From an uncultured Prevotellaceae bacterium (GTDB lineage Bacteria > Bacteroidota > Bacteroidia > Bacteroidales > Bacteroidaceae), in contig CAMJIL010000001.1 in the NCBI GenBank assembly GCA_946405805.1, positions 1 through 64,000 of the forward strand: a DNA stretch of 64,000 nt, in the 5' to 3' direction. A model generated the notes under the pieces. It was not told the origin of the DNA. It saw only the letters and a list, made by a program, of their open reading frames with translations, and did no database searches. A program made the position numbers and the translations under genes. Positions 1 to 6,455 of this stretch are shown here, piece by piece. Numbering within the stretch: position 1 is the stretch's first letter; the number at the start of each line of letters is the position of its first letter.

Positions 1-902
1 ACGGCACCAACGACTATGCCGTCAGCCGTTCGACAGCTGCAGGCCCCATCTACGTCGCCATCTTCCCCACAGCGGATGCCACCATCACGGTTACCGCCAC
101 CGACGGCTCAAAGAACTACACCAAGACATTGACAGACAAGACTTACGCCGCAAGCAGCGGCTATAACGTCAGCTGGAGGATGGCGGAGGCGGTCAAGCCC
201 GATTTGCTCTCCGGCGTGTTCAGCGTAAGCGACTCGAAGACTGTGAAATTCTCGAAAGGTAACCTGCGCTACGCATCGGGTACTTGGAGTTTCTTCGACA
301 ACCAGTATGACTATTACACAAGCTATAGCGCAGACGCATGGGATAAGTTCGGCTGGAGCACATCTGCCACCACATACGGTATGAATACTTCTACAAGCAG
401 GGGCGATTATTCCGGCGACTTTGTCGATTGGGGCGCAACGATGGGCACAGGCTGGTTCACACTGACCAGTGACGAGTGGACATATCTGTTCAACGACCGC
501 AGTGCATCTACTGTGGGCGGCACCGCTGACGGTCGCTATGCCAAGGCTAAGGTAAACAATGTTCAGGGCGTTATCCTCTTCCCCGACACCTATACTCACC
601 CCGACGGCGTAACTGCTCCGACAGGTGTCAACGCAATAGGCAACACTGGCTGGAATGGCAACAACTACAGTTCTGCGGATTGGACTAAGATGGAGTCTGC
701 TGGCTGTGTGTTCCTGCCGGCTGCCGGCTACCGGAATGGTTCGACGGTGGGCGTTCTGGGCACGACCGGCTTCTACTGGTCTGCTACGCCTAATGTCACG
801 GACCGCGCGTACCGCGTGTACTTCCTTTCGGACTATCTGTATCCCGCGAACTACAACTATCGGTACTGCGGGTACAGTGTCCGTCTCGTCGCCGAAGAAT
901 AA
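1..902 (+). CDS. Fimbrillin-like lipoprotein with C-terminal lectin-like domain (5' end missing)
   Basis: The reading frame is open from the first base and ends at TAA 900-902, so about 300 C-terminal residues are visible and the start lies outside the window. The first ~65 residues match the second paralogue (1308-2576) almost base for base and belong to its fimbrillin-like part. The rest is a different domain of the Bacteroidales surface type that begins with FSVSDSKTVKFSKGNLRY, continues with DEWTYLFNDR, and ends with FYWSATP and GYSVRLVAEE. This ending resembles the C-type-lectin (DUF1566/FGE-like) ends found in many variable surface proteins. Ligand binding is inferred, not shown. By analogy with its neighbour it is probably an outer-membrane lipoprotein. 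A GC-rich hairpin follows the stop at once. Confidence 0.7.
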   Translation, partial: GTNDYAVSRSTAAGPIYVAIFPTADATITVTATDGSKNYTKTLTDKTYAASSGYNVSWRMAEAVKPDLLSGVFSVSDSKTVKFSKGNLRYASGTWSFFDNQYDYYTSYSADAWDKFGWSTSATTYGMNTSTSRGDYSGDFVDWGATMGTGWFTLTSDEWTYLFNDRSASTVGGTADGRYAKAKVNNVQGVILFPDTYTHPDGVTAPTGVNAIGNTGWNGNNYSSADWTKMESAGCVFLPAAGYRNGSTVGVLGTTGFYWSATPNVTDRAYRVYFLSDYLYPANYNYRYCGYSVRLVAEE

Positions 903-926
903 TGTCTTGAGTGCACCCGTTCATAC

Positions 927-955
927 GGCGGCCGGCCCTTCAAAGGCCGGCCGTC
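927..955. other. GC-rich hairpin directly after the lectin-like gene
   Basis: The arms CGGCCGGCC (929-937) and GGCCGGCCG (945-953) pair perfectly around a 7-base loop, and a G-T and a G-C pair extend the stem by two. There is no T-run after it, so it is a poor intrinsic terminator for the + strand. Its place 25 bases after the stop of a lectin-like gene recalls the hairpin that follows the variable repeat in diversity-generating retroelements; that link is inference. Confidence 0.6.
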
Positions 956-1071
956 AAAGACCACGGGAGATATGACGGCGGAGCGTGCGCGGGATTTTTG
1001 CGTTACTTTTATTCTTATAATAATTTTATAGTTATAATTTTTTTATTATTAACACACAAACAAAATGAATT

Positions 1072-1206
1072 ATGAAAAGAAAACATTATGTACAACCGGA
1101 GACAAGGGTTGTAGTGTTAAATCAACAAAGCCATATTCTGGCTGGCAGCCAAGCAAGAAACGTTGGTGTGCAGAACTACAATTGGCAAAATGAAGTAGAA
1201 GAGTAA
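1072..1206 (+). CDS. Small 44-residue protein of unknown function
   Basis: ATG at 1072 opens a 44-codon frame ending TAA 1204-1206. The product begins MKRKHYVQPETRVVVLNQQ and then has SHILAGSQARN, followed by a short acidic tail (NEVEE). This layout, a basic start, a P-x-T-x-V-x-x-L stretch and an L-x-G-S turn, is common in tiny Bacteroidales proteins encoded beside fimbrillin-like or other surface genes; their role is unknown to me. There is no signal peptide or membrane segment. It sits between the two paralogous lipoproteins, 101 bases before the second. An AT-rich stretch at 1010-1065 may hold its promoter, but no clear TAnnTTTG box was found. A real gene is likely from the pattern, but function cannot be given. 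Confidence 0.55.
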   Translation: MKRKHYVQPETRVVVLNQQSHILAGSQARNVGVQNYNWQNEVEE

Positions 1207-1307
1207 TGAACCCCACTAAAACGAAAATTGTGATTAAGCGAGAACAGAGAAAAGCGTGCTTGTCTCTGTCGAGCGTGAACAATTTCGATTAAAATCAAGA
1301 AAGCAAA

Positions 1308-2576
1308 ATGAAGAAATTTTTTAGCATGGCAGCCCTCGCACTGGTGGGCGCAATGATGACCGGCTGCTCTAACGAAGACAGCACTACAGACACTCCGCAA
1401 CAACCCGCCAACACGGGCAAAACAGTAACCCTGACCACCACCGTCGGACTTGACAGCGGCACGCGTGCGCTGGATGGCAGTGGCAACAAGACCTTCGCCG
1501 AGGGCGACGAGATGGCTGTTATCTACAAGAATACGAACAATGAGACCATGAAGGCCGTGGGCACACTTACCGACGGTGCAGGCACGGCTTCTGCCACCTT
1601 CACCTTCACACTTACCGACCCTGACAACACCAAGGCTATCCGCTACATCTATCCCGCAGCGATGGCGAAAGACGTTGCCACTGATGCCACGATAGACGAT
1701 GCAGGCACCGTGGACTTCGACAAGCTCAACAATCAGGACGGCACGCTGGCCACGCTCGGCAGCAACTTAGACCTCTGCACCCTTGATGCAGCCAGTTGGA
1801 CTTCCGGCACACTGCCTACTGGCACGCTTGAGAACCAGCTGGCCATCCTCGCCATCACGCTGAAGAACAGCGACGGCAGCAGCGAAATTACCGATGACAT
1901 CACTGGTCTGACTCTCAGCGACGGCACCAACGACTATGCCGTCAGCCGTTCGACAGCTGCAGGCCCCATCTACGTGGCCATTCAGCCCACAGCGGATGCC
2001 ACCATCACGGTTACCGCCACCGACGGCACGAAGAACTACACCAAGACGCTGACCACCAGCAAGACCTATGCTGCCAGCAACGGCTACAGCGTCAGCTGGA
2101 GGATGGCAGAGGCACTTCCCGCACTCAACATCACCAGCCCCAGCGTGGGACAGGTCATCGGCAGCGACGGCAAGAACTACGACTACGCCAACCTGCCCTC
2201 GGGCGTGACCGCCGTGGCCAAGATCTGCTACGTCAGCGGCAGCAACGGCCTGGCACTGGCGCTGACCGATGAGGGCCAGATGAATTGGAGCACGGCCCAG
2301 ACTACCTGCGCCGCCCACACGCCGGCCTTCACCGGCGGCACGTGGAAGCTGGCCACCAAGGACGAGTGGAACAACATGATTTCCGCTGCCGGCGGCGCCT
2401 CCGACCTGCGCAACGGCTTCAGCAGCGTCGGCGGAACGAATTTGCAGTCGGACCTCTACTGGTCGTCTACGGAGTACGGTTCCAGCAGCGCGTGGGACTA
2501 CCCCTTCAACATGGGCCTCTGGTTCCACCAAACTAAGGACAACAGCCGCTATGTTCGTGCCTGCCTCGCTTTTTAA
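1308..2576 (+). CDS. Fimbrillin-like lipoprotein with DUF1566-type lectin-like C-terminus
   Basis: 422 residues. The N-terminus MKKFFSMAALALVGAMMTGC is a lipoprotein signal with the lipid-bearing Cys at residue 20. Residues ~25-265 resemble fimbrillin-like (Mfa2/FimB-like) Bacteroidales surface proteins: Thr/Asp-rich, with RALDGSGNKTFAEGDEMAVIY and the closing SWRMAEA. Residues ~275-422 form a DUF1566-type domain with GGTWKLATKDEWNNMI, YWSSTEYGSSSAWDY and the end SRYVRACLAF. This ending is typical of C-type-lectin-fold variable proteins. The start is chosen because the signal peptide begins there and ATG follows an AT-rich leader. The paralogue at the window start shares its fimbrillin part but not its C-terminal domain. 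Probably displayed on the cell surface; the ligand is unknown. No reverse transcriptase is nearby in the window. Confidence 0.75.
   Translation: MKKFFSMAALALVGAMMTGCSNEDSTTDTPQQPANTGKTVTLTTTVGLDSGTRALDGSGNKTFAEGDEMAVIYKNTNNETMKAVGTLTDGAGTASATFTFTLTDPDNTKAIRYIYPAAMAKDVATDATIDDAGTVDFDKLNNQDGTLATLGSNLDLCTLDAASWTSGTLPTGTLENQLAILAITLKNSDGSSEITDDITGLTLSDGTNDYAVSRSTAAGPIYVAIQPTADATITVTATDGTKNYTKTLTTSKTYAASNGYSVSWRMAEALPALNITSPSVGQVIGSDGKNYDYANLPSGVTAVAKICYVSGSNGLALALTDEGQMNWSTAQTTCAAHTPAFTGGTWKLATKDEWNNMISAAGGASDLRNGFSSVGGTNLQSDLYWSSTEYGSSSAWDYPFNMGLWFHQTKDNSRYVRACLAF
1921..2113 (+). repeat. Duplicated coding segment shared by the two lipoproteins
   Basis: Bases 1-~193 of the window repeat here at an offset of 1920 with only scattered substitutions; the first 56 bases are identical. 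A few bases are gained near 2050. Similarity stops right after the SWRMAEA codons, exactly where the C-terminal domains begin to differ, which suggests recent duplication or gene conversion of the N-terminal module only. Confidence 0.85.
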
Positions 2577-2707
2577 CCTATTTGTCGATTTACCAATTTA
2601 TCTATTTTAGCCGCGACAGCGGTGAACAGGAAATAGGCAGACAAACGGAGGGCGGCACCCAACGCCACGGCGGACGGCACGGCCCTCCTTTCCTAAAAAA
2701 GCCCTCG

Positions 2708-2934
2708 TTGCAGGGGTGCAATGGCTTAGAAAACCATCCGGCGACCTCGTTGCAGGGGTGCAATGGCTTAGAAAACCGTCCGGCGACCTCATTGCAGGGG
2801 TGCAATGACTTAGAAAACCATCCGGCGACCTCATTGCAGGGGTGCAATGACTTAGAAAACCGTCCGGCGACCTCATTGCAGGGGTGTAATGACTTAGAAA
2901 ACTATCCGGCGACCCCATTGCAGGGGTGCAACGG
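2708..2934. repeat. 42-bp tandem repeat array, five units plus a partial sixth
   Basis: The motif TTGCAGGGG starts at 2708, 2750, 2792, 2834, 2876 and 2918, an exact 42-bp period. Each unit opens with TTGCAGGGGTGCAA, a 5-bp palindrome around GGGG, then CTTAGAAAAC and TCCGGCGACC. Unit differences are all transitions, and units 1-4 alternate CCA/CCG, which hints at duplication of a two-unit block. Since 42 is divisible by three, frames on both strands stay open, but no convincing start, signal or family supports a protein. The array fills the 2577-2974 gap and ends 41 bases before the DUF6261-like gene, so it may form part of that gene's leader. Confidence 0.85.
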
Positions 2935-2974
2935 AATAATTTTATTAATAACCTTTTAAAAAATCTAAACAAAA

Positions 2975-3853
2975 ATGGCAGAAAACATTCAGATGAACAG
3001 TGCGTGGTTGGCAATGCTGCCTAACGCACAACACGATGGTACGACAGAGCAGATTTATGGCAGCTGCAGTGTCTATCAGACAGAAAATGCCCGCTATCAG
3101 GCAAAGTTAGCAACCTTGGGCCAGTGTCGCCATACTGAGGATGACGTGTGGCTGAAAGCACAACGTGACCCTGCCGTGAAAAGCCTTGAAGATGCTGACA
3201 AGGAACAGGACGGATATGTGAATGCAGCACGATACATCAACCAAGGCTACGCTTCATTGCCCGACAATGAATCTCAGAAGGCTGAGGCAGTAGAGTGCGA
3301 GCAGATTTTTAAGGATTATAAGTTCTCTACCCGCGATGCCTACGGTGCCGAGGCAGACAAAATAATCCAGATGGAGCAGAACTTCCAGCCGCACGTTTCG
3401 TACCTCACTCAGATTGGTGCATGGCAGTGGTATCAGAAAGCTATTACGGCTGCACAGCAGGTACGTCAGGCATTGGGTGAACGCGCATTCACTATGGGTC
3501 AGGCAGTGAATGGCGAGATGAAAGCAGCACGCCGCGCAACAGATTTGGCCATCGCCGACCTCTACAAGACCATCGAGGCCATGAACGACCTGATGCCAAG
3601 TGCTGAGCTGACAAACCTCATCACTCAGCTGAAGGGCATTGAACTCTATGCACGCCAGTACATTATCAAGGATGGCAGCAATGGCACCGGTGTAGGCGGA
3701 GAAACAACACCTACCAACCCTGACACACCGGGAACTGACACGCCAGGAACGGTCACTCCTTCTGACCCTGGAACGGGAACTGATACCCCGGGAACGGACA
3801 CTCCTTCTGACCCTGGAACGGGTGGCGGCACCAGTGACGGCGATGAAGGGTAA
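2975..3853 (+). CDS. DUF6261-like protein with Pro/Thr/Gly repeat tail
   Basis: 292 residues, no signal peptide. The body (residues ~1-230) is rich in alpha-helix-forming Ala, Gln and Glu stretches and resembles the Bacteroidales family DUF6261, whose role is unknown; I recognise it from overall layout, not from a catalytic motif. Residues ~235-292 are a low-complexity tail of repeated PGTDTPGT and PSDPGTG units, ending in acidic residues. The same repetition is visible in the DNA around 3720-3835. ATG 2975 is chosen because it follows an AT-rich leader after the tandem array and starts the conserved body. A stem-loop at 3942-3976 probably ends the transcript. Other identity is possible; function is unknown. 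Confidence 0.5.
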   Translation: MAENIQMNSAWLAMLPNAQHDGTTEQIYGSCSVYQTENARYQAKLATLGQCRHTEDDVWLKAQRDPAVKSLEDADKEQDGYVNAARYINQGYASLPDNESQKAEAVECEQIFKDYKFSTRDAYGAEADKIIQMEQNFQPHVSYLTQIGAWQWYQKAITAAQQVRQALGERAFTMGQAVNGEMKAARRATDLAIADLYKTIEAMNDLMPSAELTNLITQLKGIELYARQYIIKDGSNGTGVGGETTPTNPDTPGTDTPGTVTPSDPGTGTDTPGTDTPSDPGTGGGTSDGDEG

Positions 3854-3941
3854 CCTTCGTACGAAAGACGAACCGCTTCGCTACGAAAAACGAAAAACTG
3901 ACTTCGGTCGATAACCGATAACCGCTAAACGATAACCGAAA

Positions 3942-3981
3942 TGGCGCAAGATGCAAACGATTGCTTCTTGCGTCATTAATT
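3942..3981 (+). terminator. Likely terminator of the DUF6261-like gene
   Basis: Arms TGGCGCAAGATGCAA and TTGCTTCTTGCGTCA pair over 15 positions with two mismatches around the loop ACGA, followed by TTAATTTTT. It lies 88 bases after the stop and before the next promoter. Confidence 0.6.
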
Positions 3982-4037
3982 TTTGCATTAAAATAAAAAA
4001 AGTTTTGGTTTTCGTCTTCGTTTTCGTTATTTTTTTG

Positions 4038-4045
4038 TACCTTCG
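4038..4045 (+). promoter_or_regulatory. Promoter -7 box of the riboswitch-carboxylase operon
   Basis: TACCTTCG fits the Bacteroidota box TAnnTTTG with one change. It stands about 10 bases before the riboswitch and after a TTTTCG-rich tract. Confidence 0.55.
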
Positions 4046-4054
4046 CAGCCGCAA

Positions 4055-4282
4055 TTGGTTCCTGCCACTGCTTGCGTGAGTGAGTAGTTATCAGGCTAAG
4101 ACGGGAATGCAGTGTGATTCTGCAACATTACCCGATGCTGTGAGTCCTTTCTTCAGGACATCCATACGGGCCACTGGCTGTAAAGTGTCGAGATGACGTT
4201 TTGCAATAGTTGGGAAGGCCGGATGTTACCTCTTTAGGATAAAGTCAGAAGACCTGCCAGTTGTTTCCCCTCACGAGGGGGT
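4055..4282 (+). ncRNA. Cobalamin (vitamin B12) riboswitch
   Basis: Conserved parts appear in order: GGGAATGC at 4103-4110, GCCACTG at 4170-4176, GGGAAGG at 4212-4218, and the B12 box AGTCAGAAGACCTGCC at 4243-4258. A hairpin CCCCTCACGAGGGG follows at 4267-4280; its loop bases CTCAC (4270-4274) can pair with GTGAG at 4140-4144, as expected for the L5-L13 kissing contact, though this pairing is my inference. The element is the 5' leader of the biotin carboxylase gene that starts at 4335. Most cobalamin riboswitches turn genes off when B12 binds; the direction here cannot be told by eye. Confidence 0.9.
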
Positions 4283-4334
4283 AGGTTCATGCATGCGGGA
4301 CTACGTGCAATGTTAAACTAAAAATTTTATTGGT

Positions 4335-5849
4335 ATGATAAAAAAGATTTTAATCGCTAATCGTGGCGAGATTGCTTTGCGCGTGATGCGCAGCTGCTAC
4401 GAGATGGGTATCAGGAGTGTTGCTGTGTATAGCACGGCAGATCGTACGTCGCGTCATGTGCTCTTTGCCAACGAGGCAGAGTGCATCGGTGGGGCGGCAA
4501 GTAGTGACAGTTACCTCAATGTGGACCATATCATCGAGGCTGCCAAGAAACATAATGTGGATGCCATACATCCCGGATATGGCTTCCTCAGTGAGAATGC
4601 CGACTTTGCACGCCGTTGTGAGGAAGAGGGGATAATATTTATCGGCCCCCGTCCTGAAACGATGGAGACAATGGGCGACAAAATAAGTGCCCGCAAGAAG
4701 ATGAAGGAGGCGGGAGTGCCTGTGGTGCCCGGTACGGAGCAGCCGCTGCAGAGTGCGGAAGAGGCCCTGAGGGTGGCAAAGGAAATAGGGTTCCCCGTGA
4801 TGCTGAAAGCCTCCATGGGCGGCGGCGGAAAAGGTATGCGACTCATCACACGGGAGGAGGACGTGGAAGAGATGTTTGAGGCTGCCAGAGGAGAGGCAAT
4901 ATCCGGATTCGGTGACGATACGGTGTATATAGAGAAATTCGTTGAGGAGCCGCATCACATAGAATTCCAGATACTGGGTGACAAGATGGGCAATGTCGTA
5001 CATCTCTATGACAGGGAATGCTCTGTGCAACGTCGTCACCAGAAGATAGTGGAGGAGTCGCCGTCGCCATTCATCGATTACAACCTGCGCATGGAAATGG
5101 GGGCAAAGGCTGTCGCAGCAGCAAAGGCTGTGAACTATGTCGGGGCCGGTACGATAGAATTCCTTGTAGATAAGTATCATCATTTCTATTTCCTTGAGAT
5201 GAATACCCGTCTGCAGGTAGAGCATCCCATAACAGAAGAGGTGGTTGGCGTGGACCTCGTGAAGGAGCAGATACGCATAGCCGACGGTCAGCAACTGCGA
5301 TTCAGACAGGAAGACCTGAGGCAGCACGGACATGCCATAGAATGCAGAATATGTGCAGAAGATACTGACCACGACTTCATGCCATCACCCGGAGTGATAC
5401 AGCAGCTGACAGTGCCTCAGGGCATTGGTACCCGCGTTGATTCACATTGCTATAGCGGATATGAGATACCGATGAATTATGACCCCATGATAGGAAAACT
5501 CATAGTATGGGCTACCACACGTGAATATGCCATAGAGCGTATGCGTCGTGTGCTTTACGAATATAAGATTACCGGTCTGACGACAAACATCCGGTATCTG
5601 CGTCGTATCATCGATGTGCCTGACTTCAAGAATGGCAATTACAACACGCATTTCATAGAGCGTAATCAGGAACGCCTGAAACCGCGTGTCGGATTCAAGA
5701 ATGATGCAGAGCCGATGGCTGTCATTGCGGCATACATAGACTATCTGATGAATGTAGAAGAGAACAAACCTCACAATGCCGGCGAAGACAATACGGCAAT
5801 CAGCAGATGGCGTGCCTTCGGACTACAGAAAGGTGTGCTGAGAGTGTAA
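4335..5849 (+). CDS. Biotin carboxylase subunit of an acyl-CoA carboxylase
   Basis: 504 residues, usual length for the stand-alone biotin carboxylase of acetyl/propionyl-CoA carboxylases (AccC/PccA family). It uses ATP and bicarbonate to carboxylate biotin on the carrier protein. Visible: N-terminal KILIANRGEIALRV (4-17), ATP-grasp glycine loop MGGGGKG (161-167), ECSVQRRHQK (228-237) and the active-site stretch EMNTRLQVEHP (288-298), followed by the C-terminal carboxylase domain. It is the first gene after the B12 riboswitch and is followed by a carrier and a carboxyltransferase, so it probably serves propionyl-CoA/methylmalonyl-CoA interconversion and not fatty acid synthesis. Substrate is inferred from the neighbouring MmdA-like subunit. 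Confidence 0.9.
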   Translation: MIKKILIANRGEIALRVMRSCYEMGIRSVAVYSTADRTSRHVLFANEAECIGGAASSDSYLNVDHIIEAAKKHNVDAIHPGYGFLSENADFARRCEEEGIIFIGPRPETMETMGDKISARKKMKEAGVPVVPGTEQPLQSAEEALRVAKEIGFPVMLKASMGGGGKGMRLITREEDVEEMFEAARGEAISGFGDDTVYIEKFVEEPHHIEFQILGDKMGNVVHLYDRECSVQRRHQKIVEESPSPFIDYNLRMEMGAKAVAAAKAVNYVGAGTIEFLVDKYHHFYFLEMNTRLQVEHPITEEVVGVDLVKEQIRIADGQQLRFRQEDLRQHGHAIECRICAEDTDHDFMPSPGVIQQLTVPQGIGTRVDSHCYSGYEIPMNYDPMIGKLIVWATTREYAIERMRRVLYEYKITGLTTNIRYLRRIIDVPDFKNGNYNTHFIERNQERLKPRVGFKNDAEPMAVIAAYIDYLMNVEENKPHNAGEDNTAISRWRAFGLQKGVLRV

Positions 5850-5912
5850 ATAACGGTTAAAGGTTAACGGTTAAAGGTTATAGGTTATAGGTTATTGACT
5901 ATATATATATAT
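5850..5912. repeat. Short tandem GGTTAAA/GGTTATA tract
   Basis: The gap between the biotin carboxylase and carrier genes is made of repeated 7-8-base words such as GGTTAAAGGTTAACGG and GGTTATAGGTTATAGG, then an (AT)n run that leads into the ATG at 5913. It is one of many such tracts in this window. Confidence 0.8.
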
Positions 5913-6455
5913 ATGGAAATACAAGTAGGAAATAAAATGATAGAAGCCACATTGCTTAGCAAGGAGGGGAACCATGTGAAGGTGGCTTTGGACGGAAAGG
6001 TGTATGACGTGGATGTCTGCATGCTTGAGGATAATATCTGTTCCCTGATACATAAAGGAATATCATATAATGCGGAACTGACAAGGGAGAATGATAACAA
6101 GCATTATCGTGTGAACCTGAACTATTCCGTATATGACATCAATATGCTTGACTCGCAGGCAAAATATATGCGTATGCGGAAAAGCAAAAGTGCAGTTGCC
6201 AGTTTGCAGCCGGATATCATTACAGCCCCTATGCCATGCAAGATAGTAAAGGTGTTTGTGAAGCCTGGTGACAGACTGAAGGCCGGTGACAGCGTGCTGA
6301 CAATGGAGGCAATGAAGATGATGTCAAACTACAAAGTGGCTGAGGACTGCGTCATAAAGGAGGTTAATGTGAAAGAAGGCGAAAGCGTTATGGCGAATGC
6401 CGTGCTCGCAAAACTGGAGTTGAATAACGAAAACCAAAACGATAACGAAAAATGA
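5913..6455 (+). CDS. Biotin carboxyl carrier protein
   Basis: 180 residues. The C-terminal biotinyl-lipoyl domain has APMPCKIVKVFVKPGD (105-120) and the biotin acceptor motif EAMKM (132-136), with Lys135 as the site that carries biotin between the carboxylase and the carboxyltransferase. The N-terminal ~95 residues are a linker-like domain seen in Bacteroidales carriers. I place the start at ATG 5913; an in-frame TTG at 5895 would only add six residues encoded by the AT repeat. The last codons (NNENQNDNEK) are encoded by CGAAAA-type simple repeat, suggesting that a repeat tract has extended the C-terminus. The stop overlaps the next gene's ATG by four bases (ATGA), so the two are translationally coupled. 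Confidence 0.88.
   Translation: MEIQVGNKMIEATLLSKEGNHVKVALDGKVYDVDVCMLEDNICSLIHKGISYNAELTRENDNKHYRVNLNYSVYDINMLDSQAKYMRMRKSKSAVASLQPDIITAPMPCKIVKVFVKPGDRLKAGDSVLTMEAMKMMSNYKVAEDCVIKEVNVKEGESVMANAVLAKLELNNENQNDNEK

Noticed and set aside
1767..2531. A 254-residue frame on the - strand opposite the second lipoprotein
   Set aside because: Its composition (Val/Gly/Arg-rich) mirrors the codons of the sense gene; no motif.
2708..2934. CRISPR array
   Set aside because: Units are 42 bp end to end with no variable spacers, and no cas gene is near.
2582..2959. A 125-residue repeat protein on the + strand
   Set aside because: The frame is open only because the unit length is a multiple of three; frames on the other strand are open as well. 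There is no signal, start context or family.
1..3853. A complete diversity-generating retroelement
   Set aside because: No reverse transcriptase, accessory gene or adenine-rich template repeat could be found in the window; only target-like features are present.
4350..5372. A 340-residue frame on the - strand
   Set aside because: It is the shadow of the biotin carboxylase gene, with no start signal or family match.
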